Assembly (NCBI RefSeq): GCF_003063375.1
Contig: NZ_NERY01000001.1
Coordinates: forward strand, 1,178,001 to 1,242,000
Length of the DNA stretch: 64,000 nt
From: Limnohabitans sp. MMS-10A-178
GTDB taxonomy: Bacteria; Pseudomonadota; Gammaproteobacteria; Burkholderiales; Burkholderiaceae_C
Direction: 5' to 3'
Every line of letters begins with the position of its first letter. Position 1 is the stretch's first letter. The notes beneath the pieces were generated by a model. That model was not told the origin of the DNA, did not search any database, and saw only the letters and a program-made list of their open reading frames with translations. This document shows, piece by piece, positions 35,115 through 42,071 of this stretch. The position numbers were made by a program, and so were the translations under genes.

Positions 35115-35858
35115 ATGATCAAAAACGTTCACGGCAACACGGTTGACTTTTTAGGTGAGGCCATCGTCAGCGGCAAGTATCCCGTGGGCGGCAGCTTGCC
35201 GCCAGAACCTGTTCTGTGCGAGCAACTGGGCGTGAGTCGCACCGTGATTCGCGAGTCTGTCAAATCGTTGGTGGCCAAGGGCCTGATTGTTACAGGCCCT
35301 AAGGTGGGCACGCGTGTGTTGACTGAGGAGCAATGGAATTGGTTTGATCCGGATGTCATTGCATGGCAAGCCAAAGCGGGGCTGACAGCCGAATTTTTAC
35401 GCGACCTTCAAGAACTGCGCAAAGTGGTTGAACCGGCCGCTGTGCGTTTGGCCGCACAACGCGCTACGGCCGCCGACATTCAGGGCGTGTCTGCTGCTTA
35501 TGCAGGTATGAAAAAAGCCATCGAGGAGGGTGGTGACTACGTCACTCACGACATGCACTTTCACACAGGCATGTTGGTGGCCTCGCACAACCGAATGATT
35601 GTTCAAATGAGCAAGGCCTTGGGCGCCTTGCTGCGAACCAGCTTTGAAATTTCGACCACGCGCAAAGATGCACCTAAAGAAGCTTTGCCTTTGCACAAAG
35701 CGGTGTTGGATGCAGTCATTGCCAAGAACCCCGACAAAGCAGAAAAAGCCATCCGCGTGTTAATTGAAGAGGCGCACCATGATATGGAGCACGTTTTAAC
35801 GTCGCGGCGCAAACTGCCCACTCTGTCGGGGCCTGCCAAACTTATCAAAGCGCAGTGA
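35115..35858 (+). CDS. GntR/FadR-family regulator with FCD domain
   Basis: A 247-residue transcription factor. The winged helix spans about residues 8-70, with SLPPEPVLCEQLGVSRTVIR followed by ESVKSLVAKGLI. The C-terminal FCD domain has the metal-binding His/Asp set (THDMHFHTGMLVASHNR, then LHKAVLDAV and a later EAHHDM). FCD regulators of this subgroup typically sense sugar acids or keto-acids. It lies 12 bases after the hydroxyacid dehydrogenase and probably represses both that unit and the divergent dehydratase operon through the dyad at 34033-34049. Confidence 0.88.
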   Translation: MIKNVHGNTVDFLGEAIVSGKYPVGGSLPPEPVLCEQLGVSRTVIRESVKSLVAKGLIVTGPKVGTRVLTEEQWNWFDPDVIAWQAKAGLTAEFLRDLQELRKVVEPAAVRLAAQRATAADIQGVSAAYAGMKKAIEEGGDYVTHDMHFHTGMLVASHNRMIVQMSKALGALLRTSFEISTTRKDAPKEALPLHKAVLDAVIAKNPDKAEKAIRVLIEEAHHDMEHVLTSRRKLPTLSGPAKLIKAQ

Positions 35859-35902
35859 AGCTGCAATGCGCTGATCTATTTCATTTTTTTCAGAAAATCA
35901 TC

Positions 35903-36286
35903 ATGACAAATTTCACCAAAGTGGTGTTGTTCACAGACACTGATGGCAAAGCTCGATTTAAAGAAGAAACCTTGCCGATGGAGGCGGGCAATCCGCAAAG
36001 TCAGTTGTCCGAAATTTTTGCAGCTGAGGGTTATCAACTTCGTTACAGTCCGGTTGGATTTAGAAGTCAGTTCCATACGACGGGCAAACCACAGTGGGTG
36101 TTTATTTTGTCAGGGCAGATGGAAATTGGTTTGCAAGATGGCAGCTCACGTGTGTTCAACGCGGGTGAGCATTTCTATTCGGCAGACACTTTGCCTGAAG
36201 GGGCCACATTTGACCCCAATGTGCATGGCCACTGGAGTCGGCAAGTGGGCGATGTGCCCTTGAGAACTTTATTTCTCAAGGATTGA
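35903..36286 (+). CDS. Small cupin-domain protein
   Basis: A 127-residue single-cupin protein. The beta-barrel motifs FRSQFHTTGKPQWVFILSGQ and RVFNAGEHFYSADTL are visible, with FDPNVHGHWSR providing late histidines. ATG 35903 is selected; an in-frame GTG at 35855 overlaps the gntR stop but adds a hydrophobic-aromatic leader that does not fit the fold. Upstream bases are CAGAAAATCATC, nearly identical to the leader of the dehydratase gene. It is the last gene of the regulator's unit. Possible roles include an epimerase/isomerase or ligand-binding cupin; the function is unknown. Confidence 0.75.
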   Translation: MTNFTKVVLFTDTDGKARFKEETLPMEAGNPQSQLSEIFAAEGYQLRYSPVGFRSQFHTTGKPQWVFILSGQMEIGLQDGSSRVFNAGEHFYSADTLPEGATFDPNVHGHWSRQVGDVPLRTLFLKD

Positions 36287-36306
36287 CTCGCCCAAAAGCT
36301 TTTCAG

Positions 36307-36921
36307 TTAGTTTGCAGGGCGATACAACTTAAACAGTTGCTCCGGTCCGATGCTGAAGTAGTCGGCAGGACCGCCGCCACGCATCACGTGCTGGGCATTG
36401 GCCGTGTCATAAATGCCATTGCTGATTAAGCGTTCTTCGATGTGAACGCCAATCACCTCGCCAAAGATCATCCAGGTTTCAATCGATTCACCTTGCAAAT
36501 TTTTCATCTGCAAAATTTGCGTGCAGCGGCATTCAAAACTCACAGGACTCTCAGCCACTCTGGGCACACTGACCAAGCGTGAGGGGGCTGTAGACAAGCC
36601 TGCAATTTCAAATTCACTTACCTCCGGCGGCACTGCTTTGCAGGTTTGATTCATGGCTTCAACTTGGGGTTGCGTCACCAAATTCCAAACAAACTCGCCT
36701 GTGGCTTCAATGTTGTTGAGCGAGTCTTTGCGCCCAATGCTAGAAAAACCAATGAGCGGTGGCACGTAATTGAAGGCATTGAAAAAACTGTAGGGTGCGA
36801 GGTTTAAAACACCATCTGCACTTTGGCTAGAAATCCAACCAATGGGGCGGGGTCCCACAATGGCATTAAAGGGATCGTGCTTAAGTTGATGGCCCAGCTT
36901 GGGTTCGTAAAAATGAGTCAT
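36307..36921 (-). CDS. Flavin reductase-like FMN-binding protein
   Basis: A 204-residue protein of the flavin reductase-like split-barrel family (PF01613 type). GPRPIGWISSQSADGVLNLAPYS (a signature run, residues about 23-45) and SIGRKDSLNNIEATGEFVWNL form the FMN pocket. Its ATG overlaps the photolyase stop as ATGA (36918-36921), so the two are translationally coupled. Supply of reduced flavin to the photolyase is an attractive idea but inferred only from this coupling. Its start shares the context ATTCAAATCATGA with two other genes in the window. Confidence 0.85.
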   Translation of the reverse strand: MTHFYEPKLGHQLKHDPFNAIVGPRPIGWISSQSADGVLNLAPYSFFNAFNYVPPLIGFSSIGRKDSLNNIEATGEFVWNLVTQPQVEAMNQTCKAVPPEVSEFEIAGLSTAPSRLVSVPRVAESPVSFECRCTQILQMKNLQGESIETWMIFGEVIGVHIEERLISNGIYDTANAQHVMRGGGPADYFSIGPEQLFKLYRPAN

Positions 36922-38465
36922 GATTTGAATAATGAGTTTTTCAAAGATTTTGCTTGCGCTGCAATGGCCTGTCGCTCGTCATCTGAAAGTCGGTTGAGGT
37001 TTTTCAATTGCATCAGCATGCGTGGATTCTTGGCCAATACATCAACGTGTCTGTTTAGATAGTCCCAATACAGTGTGGTGAAAGGGCAGGCCGTTTCGCC
37101 GGTGGACAAAGCTGGATTGAAGCGGCAGCCTTTGCAGTGGTTGCTCATGCGGTCGATGTATTTGCCACTTGCCACATAGGGCTTGCTGGCCATGACGCCG
37201 CCATCGGCAAACTGGCTCATGCCCAAAGTGTTAGGAAGCTCCACCCACTCTACGGCATCGACATAAACGCCTAAGTACCAAGCATGCACTTCTTTGGGGT
37301 GTACACCTAACAGCAAGGCAAACAGACCCGTGACCATCAGGCGTTGTATGTGGTGGGCATAGCCATGGTTCAGCGTTTGCGAGATGGCATCCCGAAGACA
37401 TGCCATGTCAGTGTCGCCTGTCCAGTAAAACGCGGGTAGCTGGGCTGTCGCCTGCATCTCATTGCGTTCTAAATAGTCTGGCATTTGGGTCCAGTAAATG
37501 CCCCTCACGTATTCTCGCCAGCCCAAAATTTGGCGAACAAATCCTTCTACGGCGGGCAGTGGCGCATGACCTTGCTGGTAGGCCTTTTCTGCAGCGCTCA
37601 CCACTTCTTGGGGCTTCAGCAGTTTCAAATTCAAGGCGCTGGCAATGTGTGAGTGGTAAAGCCAAACTTCTCCTTCCCACATGGCATCTTGGTAAAGGCC
37701 AAAGGATGGCAAACGGTATTGAATAAAACTGTCAAGCGCCTCAAGCGCCTGCGCCCTTGTTACAGGCCAGCCAAAGCTTTTTAAATTGCCTGGGTTTGCA
37801 GCAAGCTTTTCATTGACCATTTGCATCACCTTGTGTGTGATGTCGTCTGGTTCAAACCGCAGAGGCTTAGGCAGTATGCCCGGGCCGGCTTTGCCAAAGC
37901 TGCCTCGGTTTTCTTCGTCAAAGTTCCATTGACCGCCAACGGGCTTTTTGCCGTCCATCAAGATGCCCGTTTTTTGCCGTAACTCACGGTAGAAAAATTC
38001 TTGTCGCAGTTGCTTGCGACCCTTGGCATGTTCTGCAAAATCGCGCACGGTGCTAAAGAAATAGGTGTCGTCGTGAATCTCTAAAGACAGATTATTTTTC
38101 TTGGCAATGCTGCGCAAGTTTTGCAAAACACGCCACTCGCCAGGTGCCGTCATCACAAGCTGCTTGGGCTTCAATGCTTTGATGGCCTTGTCTAATTCTC
38201 TTGCCAAGGTGCCTGTGTTGTGGGCGTCGTCTAGCTGGGTGTAGTGAAGAGGCCAATCTTTTTCTTTGATGGTTTGTGCGAAATGACGCATGGCACTGAG
38301 AAACAAAGTGCTCCGTTGTTTGGAAGAAGCAACGTGGGTTGACTCCTCCATCACTTCAGCCATCCAAATGGCATCTTGTGTGGGATCGAAGTCTGCCAAA
38401 GCAAGTGCGTCCAAATTCAATTGGTCGCCCAAAATTAAAACCAAGTGACGCAGCGCATTAGCCAT
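36918..38465 (-). CDS. phrB: Iron-sulfur (6-4) photolyase-type protein (PhrB/FeS-BCP family)
   Basis: A 515-residue flavoprotein of the prokaryotic (6-4) photolyase branch that repairs UV pyrimidine(6-4)pyrimidone photoproducts. Numbering from the GTG at 38471, cysteines 358, 446, 449 and 462 occur with spacings 88, 3 and 13. These equal the [4Fe-4S] ligands Cys350/438/441/454 known for Agrobacterium PhrB. The HHIQRLMVTGLFAL motif places a histidine at the position of the PhrB active-site His366. The N-terminal antenna domain begins LVLILGDQLNLDAL. ATG 38465 overlaps the DUF2256 gene upstream by 8 bases. Confidence 0.93.
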   Translation of the reverse strand: MANALRHLVLILGDQLNLDALALADFDPTQDAIWMAEVMEESTHVASSKQRSTLFLSAMRHFAQTIKEKDWPLHYTQLDDAHNTGTLARELDKAIKALKPKQLVMTAPGEWRVLQNLRSIAKKNNLSLEIHDDTYFFSTVRDFAEHAKGRKQLRQEFFYRELRQKTGILMDGKKPVGGQWNFDEENRGSFGKAGPGILPKPLRFEPDDITHKVMQMVNEKLAANPGNLKSFGWPVTRAQALEALDSFIQYRLPSFGLYQDAMWEGEVWLYHSHIASALNLKLLKPQEVVSAAEKAYQQGHAPLPAVEGFVRQILGWREYVRGIYWTQMPDYLERNEMQATAQLPAFYWTGDTDMACLRDAISQTLNHGYAHHIQRLMVTGLFALLLGVHPKEVHAWYLGVYVDAVEWVELPNTLGMSQFADGGVMASKPYVASGKYIDRMSNHCKGCRFNPALSTGETACPFTTLYWDYLNRHVDVLAKNPRMLMQLKNLNRLSDDERQAIAAQAKSLKNSLFKS

Positions 38466-38637
38466 GGGCACGGTTTCCTGTTGGGGCAGTCGACTTGTTC
38501 TTTCTGCAAGCGTCTGAGCAGTACAAAACTTGTTCCCAGTTTTTGGCCCAAGCTTTGCGCCAGGTCATTTCCCGGCCACAAACGGTACAGGGCTTGCTGG
38601 GCAGGCTTTGCTTGTTGCCTTTGAAAGAGGTTTTCAT
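38458..38637 (-). CDS. DUF2256 small zinc-ribbon protein
   Basis: A 59-residue basic protein translated from the ATG at 38637-38635. Four cysteines in two pairs (Cys17-x2-Cys20 and Cys40-x3-Cys44) frame the segment MTWRKAWAKNWEQVLYCSD, the DUF2256 signature (C-x2-C-GR-x2-TWRK-W...YCSD-x-C). A structural zinc site is likely. Its stop (TAA, 38458-38460) lies inside the photolyase reading frame, an 8-base overlap that implies translational coupling. DUF2256 proteins are recurrent photolyase neighbours, but the function is unknown. Confidence 0.88.
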   Translation of the reverse strand: MKTSFKGNKQSLPSKPCTVCGREMTWRKAWAKNWEQVLYCSDACRKNKSTAPTGNRAHG

Positions 38638-38726
38638 AGGGATATTGTGGCGGTAAGTTGGGGGTGTTTGCAGGCCTGCTAGATAATGTCCCTAGCTCAT
38701 CGACCTGTGTGAATTCACCCGCCACC

Positions 38727-39011
38727 ATGCCTAAATCGTCTCAAACTTCAACGCCGCTCAGTGCTGGTGACGTGTCTGCTGTGATTCAAATGGCTTGGGA
38801 GGATCGCACCACTTTCGAAACCATTTTTGAAAGAACGGGCGTGACCGAGTCCGGTGTGATCAAAATCATGCGCGCCGAACTAAGCGCAAGCTCATTCAAA
38901 ATGTGGCGAGCCAGAATGCGAGGCAGGGTGACAAAACACCGTGCTTTGCGCAGCCCCGACATGAACTTCGATGACCGGGCCATTGCAGATCATCGACGTG
39001 CTAACTTTTAA
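38727..39011 (+). CDS. TIGR03643/DUF2805 family protein
   Basis: A 94-residue basic protein with the family pattern: DVSAVIQMAWEDRTTFETIF, then GVTESGVIKIMRAELSASSF, KMWRARMRGRVTKH. This looks like a small helix-turn-helix-like DNA- or RNA-binding domain. ATG 38727 is used; the frame is open further upstream. It diverges from the DUF2256-photolyase operon across about 90 bp, and such proteins tend to accompany this photolyase class. It may act as regulator or repair partner; no experiment is known to me. The stop is in a 14-bp tandem repeat. Confidence 0.82.
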   Translation: MPKSSQTSTPLSAGDVSAVIQMAWEDRTTFETIFERTGVTESGVIKIMRAELSASSFKMWRARMRGRVTKHRALRSPDMNFDDRAIADHRRANF

Positions 39012-39046
39012 GCGCTAATGGACAAGCGCTAACGGACAAGCGCTGA
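39010..39046 (+). repeat. 14-bp tandem repeat at the TIGR03643 gene end
   Basis: AAGCGCTAATGGAC (39010-39023), AAGCGCTAACGGAC (39024-39037) and a partial third copy AAGCGCTGA. The units differ by one base. The first overlaps the stop codon (TAA, 39009-39011). Confidence 0.85.
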
Positions 39047-39068
39047 AGCAGGTTCGAAGTAGAGGTGA

Positions 39069-40913
39069 TCAGCGGCCGAACGAACGGCCACCGCCACCGC
39101 CGCCATATCCACCACCACCACCACCACCGCCAGAGCGACCGCCGCGGCCACCGCCACCACCATAGCCGCCACCACCACCGCCACCACCGTGACGGCGTGG
39201 ACCGCCGCGACCGCCGCCAGCCAAGCTGTCGATGCTGGTGCGAGTTGGATCGGGTTGACCACCGCCACCACCGTTGTTGCGGCGAGGTGCGCCTTGACGC
39301 GCAAATTGGTTGGTCATGAGCGGATCAATGTGACGTGGCAACTCGTCGCCGCGTGGACCACGGTCATTTCCTTGGTCCATGCCACGATCCATGTTGCGAT
39401 CATTGTTTCTGTCGTTGCGACGATCGTTGAATCGATCTGACGGAGCACCGTCAAAATTTCTTTCGCCGCGTTCTTGACGATCTCCACGGGGACCGCCACT
39501 TGCAGGACCACCGCGCCTTGAGGGTGGGGGACCGTTGCGTGAGCGGCCAGCATTGCCTTCAGGGCGAGTTTGACCACCACCCTGACCACCAGCGCGGCCA
39601 CCCCGGTTGCCGCCTTCGCCTGCTGGGCCTTTGGATTCTCGAATGCGTTGCATCATGTCAGAACGCGCAGCTTTGGCGGCTGCTTGCATCACATCGCGAC
39701 TTGGAGGGCGACCCGCGCCACCCCACAAGGTTTGACGGCCCATGGCAATAGGCTCGGCCTTTTCACCAGGTTCTGGACCAAAGCCTTCCAAAATTTGAAC
39801 AGGAATTTCTTGCTTGGTGAAGCGCTCGATTTCCATCATGAAGCCTTCTTCGTCCAAGCACACCAAACTCACCGCTTCACCACTGGCGCCTGCACGTCCC
39901 GTGCGGCCAATGCGGTGCACATAGTCTTCAGACACATTGGGGATTTCGTAGTTCACCACGTGTGGCAAGTCTTCAATGTCAATGCCCCGCGCGGCAATGT
40001 CGGTTGCAACCAAAACACGGATGTCGCCGCTCTTGAAACCGGCCAATGCTTGGGTGCGGGCTGTCTGGCTTTTGTTGCCATGCAAAGCCATTGACTTGAT
40101 GCCGTTTTTGGTGAGGTAGTCGGCCACATTGTTGGCGCCAAACTTGGTGCGGGTGAACACCAACACTTGGCTCCAGTTGTGGAGATTGATGATGTGTACC
40201 AACACTTCTTTTTTCTTACCGCGGCCCACAGGATGGATGACCTGAGAGATGCGCTGCACGGTGGTATTGCTGGGCGTGACCTGAATGCTTTGGGGGTTCT
40301 TCAAAAGCGTGGCAGCCAGGTCGCGAATTTCATCGCTGAAGGTGGCCGAGAACAGCAAGCTTTGCTTCTCTTTAGGCACCAAGGCCAAGACTTTTTTCAC
40401 GTCGTGAATGAAACCCATGTCGAGCATGCGGTCGGCTTCGTCCAGTACCAAAATTTCAATGCTGGACAAGTCGAGCAAGCCTTGTCCTTGTAAATCGAGC
40501 AGGCGACCAGGAGTAGCCACCAGCACGTCTACGCCGCGTTTGACGCGATCGACCTGCGGCTTCATGCCCACACCACCAAACACCACCGTGGATTGGAGGC
40601 TGAGGTATTTGCCGTAATCTTTGACAGACTCTTCTACTTGGGCTGCCAATTCGCGGGTGGGCGTGAGCACCAAGGCGCGAATGGCTTTGCCGCCAAACTT
40701 GTTGCGACCAGCCTCAGACAAGCTGAGCTTGTGCAGGATAGGCAGAGTGAAGGCCGCTGTTTTACCAGTGCCTGTTTGTGCGCCTGCCAGCAAATCGTGC
40801 CCGGCCAAGACGATGGGAATCGCTTGTGCCTGAACAGGCGTGGGTGTGTCGTAGCCTTGCTCTTGCACGGCCTGCAGAATGGCCGGAGCCAAATTCAATT
40901 CTTCAAATTTCAT
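39069..40913 (-). CDS. rhlE: DEAD-box RNA helicase RhlE
   Basis: ATP-dependent RNA helicase acting in ribosome assembly and RNA turnover. The 614 residues start [20 protein letters not shown] (Q motif region). Motifs [13 protein letters not shown] (I), [13 protein letters not shown] (II, DEAD), LFSATFS (III), [11 protein letters not shown] (V) and [10 protein letters not shown] (VI) follow. From about residue 430 the tail is low-complexity: Arg/Gly-rich, then an Asn-Asp-Arg repeat ([16 protein letters not shown]), then runs of seven or more glycines ending GGRSFGR. ATG 40913 begins the Q-motif. The start is preceded by a structured leader. The Gly-rich tail probably binds RNA and may support condensate formation. 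Confidence 0.94.
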   Translation of the reverse strand: MKFEELNLAPAILQAVQEQGYDTPTPVQAQAIPIVLAGHDLLAGAQTGTGKTAAFTLPILHKLSLSEAGRNKFGGKAIRALVLTPTRELAAQVEESVKDYGKYLSLQSTVVFGGVGMKPQVDRVKRGVDVLVATPGRLLDLQGQGLLDLSSIEILVLDEADRMLDMGFIHDVKKVLALVPKEKQSLLFSATFSDEIRDLAATLLKNPQSIQVTPSNTTVQRISQVIHPVGRGKKKEVLVHIINLHNWSQVLVFTRTKFGANNVADYLTKNGIKSMALHGNKSQTARTQALAGFKSGDIRVLVATDIAARGIDIEDLPHVVNYEIPNVSEDYVHRIGRTGRAGASGEAVSLVCLDEEGFMMEIERFTKQEIPVQILEGFGPEPGEKAEPIAMGRQTLWGGAGRPPSRDVMQAAAKAARSDMMQRIRESKGPAGEGGNRGGRAGGQGGGQTRPEGNAGRSRNGPPPSRRGGPASGGPRGDRQERGERNFDGAPSDRFNDRRNDRNNDRNMDRGMDQGNDRGPRGDELPRHIDPLMTNQFARQGAPRRNNGGGGGQPDPTRTSIDSLAGGGRGGPRRHGGGGGGGGYGGGGGRGGRSGGGGGGGGYGGGGGGRSFGR

Positions 40914-40918
40914 GATGG

Positions 40919-40970
40919 CGCGCCCAAAAAGGCGCATGGCATCGGTATGTCAGGCTGTTTGGAAACAGCC
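40919..40970 (-). promoter_or_regulatory. Structured 5' leader of rhlE (two hairpins)
   Basis: On the rhlE strand, GGCTGTTT/AAACAGCC (40953-40970) forms a perfect stem. A second hairpin, GCGCC/GGCGC around a run of T (40920-40935), ends 7 bases before the ATG, where the ribosome binds. No Shine-Dalgarno is visible there. The rest of the gap up to 41100 shows nothing I can name. Structure-dependent control of this helicase is inference. Confidence 0.4.
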
Positions 40971-41153
40971 GCCAGTCATAGACCGATGGGATTCACAGGT
41001 GGGCATGGAAACCACAGGCGATAGCCTGGGTCAAACCCCAGCAGAAGTGCTGATGTTGCGGCAACTGGAGGCGGCAACAGGCAGATTGTCGCATGTTTCT
41101 GTAAACTCTCAAATTAATTCTAAAGAATGAATTTTTTTGTAATATAGAATTTT

Positions 41154-41181
41154 TTGGTGTTTAATTTAAAGTTAATACAAA
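41154..41181 (+). promoter_or_regulatory. Candidate promoter of the binding protein-kinase operon
   Basis: TTGGTG (41154-41159), a 16-base spacer and TACAAA (41176-41181) lie in a markedly AT-rich stretch (about 41105-41195), unlike the rest of the window. It would give a leader of roughly 75 bases for the start at 41264. Confidence 0.45.
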
Positions 41182-41263
41182 AACTATTGAATTCTTATAC
41201 ATGAAACACTTTCAACTTTTGAGCTTTTGCTTCATCAAATACCCTTTGCGCTTAAATGTCGGA

Positions 41264-42061
41264 ATGAAAGTTGTTTTCTGGGGCATGTTGGCGGCACTGG
41301 GATTACTTTTGTGTTTTCCATCAGTGGCCCAAACCTCCCGCTTAGAGCGTGTCTTGGCCGCCAAGGAATTGCGCGCCTGTATCTGGACTGAGTACTACAG
41401 CATCAGCTACCGCAATCCCAAAACCCGAGAACTCAGTGGCATTGACATTGCCATAACCCAGGAACTGGCACGTGAGCTCGGTGTGAAAATAAAATATGTC
41501 GAGAGTAATTTTGCACAACTGTATGAGTCTCTTGAGCAAGATCGCTGTGACATTGCAACCCATGCGATTGGTATCACGCCAGAACGCCAAGCTCGTTTGC
41601 AATTTTCTCAGCCTTACCTTAAGAGCGGCTTGTTCGCCATTACCTTGAAAAACAAAGAAGGTCTTCAAAACTGGGAAAGTTTGGATCAACCGGGTCGGGT
41701 CATTGCAGTGGCTGCAGGTACTGTCATGGAGGGCGTGATGATCAAGTCCTTGAAAAAAGCCAAGCTGCTCAAAGTTCAAGCGCCTGGCACCAGAGAGCAA
41801 GAGGTTTTGTCGGGCAGGGCAGATGCCTTCATGACTGACTACCCCTACAGCTTGCGCATGAAAGATCTAACCGATTGGGCTGCCGTGATTCCTGCGCCCA
41901 GCAGCATGCCCACGACTGAATACGCATATGCCTTTGCCAAGGGTGATGACAGTTTGTCAATCAGGGTCAATTCATTTTTGACTCTGATCAAGAAAGACGG
42001 TCGACTATTGCGGTTTGCAAAACAAAACAAACTTGAGCCCATTGTTGTGTTGAAACCATAG
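41264..42061 (+). CDS. Periplasmic amino-acid-type solute-binding protein (SBP family 3)
   Basis: A 265-residue secreted binding protein. ATG 41264 begins a classical signal peptide ([18 protein letters not shown], cleavage near SVAQ). An in-frame ATG at 41201 would add 21 residues before it. The mature part has the family 3 pattern: [64 protein letters not shown], and the hinge [11 protein letters not shown]. No ABC permease or ATPase is nearby. Instead a hybrid histidine kinase starts 10 bases later, so it probably presents a ligand to that kinase. Confidence 0.85.
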   Translation: MKVVFWGMLAALGLLLCFPSVAQTSRLERVLAAKELRACIWTEYYSISYRNPKTRELSGIDIAITQELARELGVKIKYVESNFAQLYESLEQDRCDIATHAIGITPERQARLQFSQPYLKSGLFAITLKNKEGLQNWESLDQPGRVIAVAAGTVMEGVMIKSLKKAKLLKVQAPGTREQEVLSGRADAFMTDYPYSLRMKDLTDWAAVIPAPSSMPTTEYAYAFAKGDDSLSIRVNSFLTLIKKDGRLLRFAKQNKLEPIVVLKP

Positions 42062-42071
42062 GCGCGCTGCT

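Noticed and set aside
38435..38728. 97-codon minus-strand frame upstream of the photolyase
   Set aside because: It runs in another frame over the DUF2256 gene, whose conserved cysteine motif shows which frame is real.
39065..39319. His-rich open frame on the plus strand
   Set aside because: It is the complement of the glycine-codon repeats of the rhlE tail; repetitive codons keep the frame open by chance.
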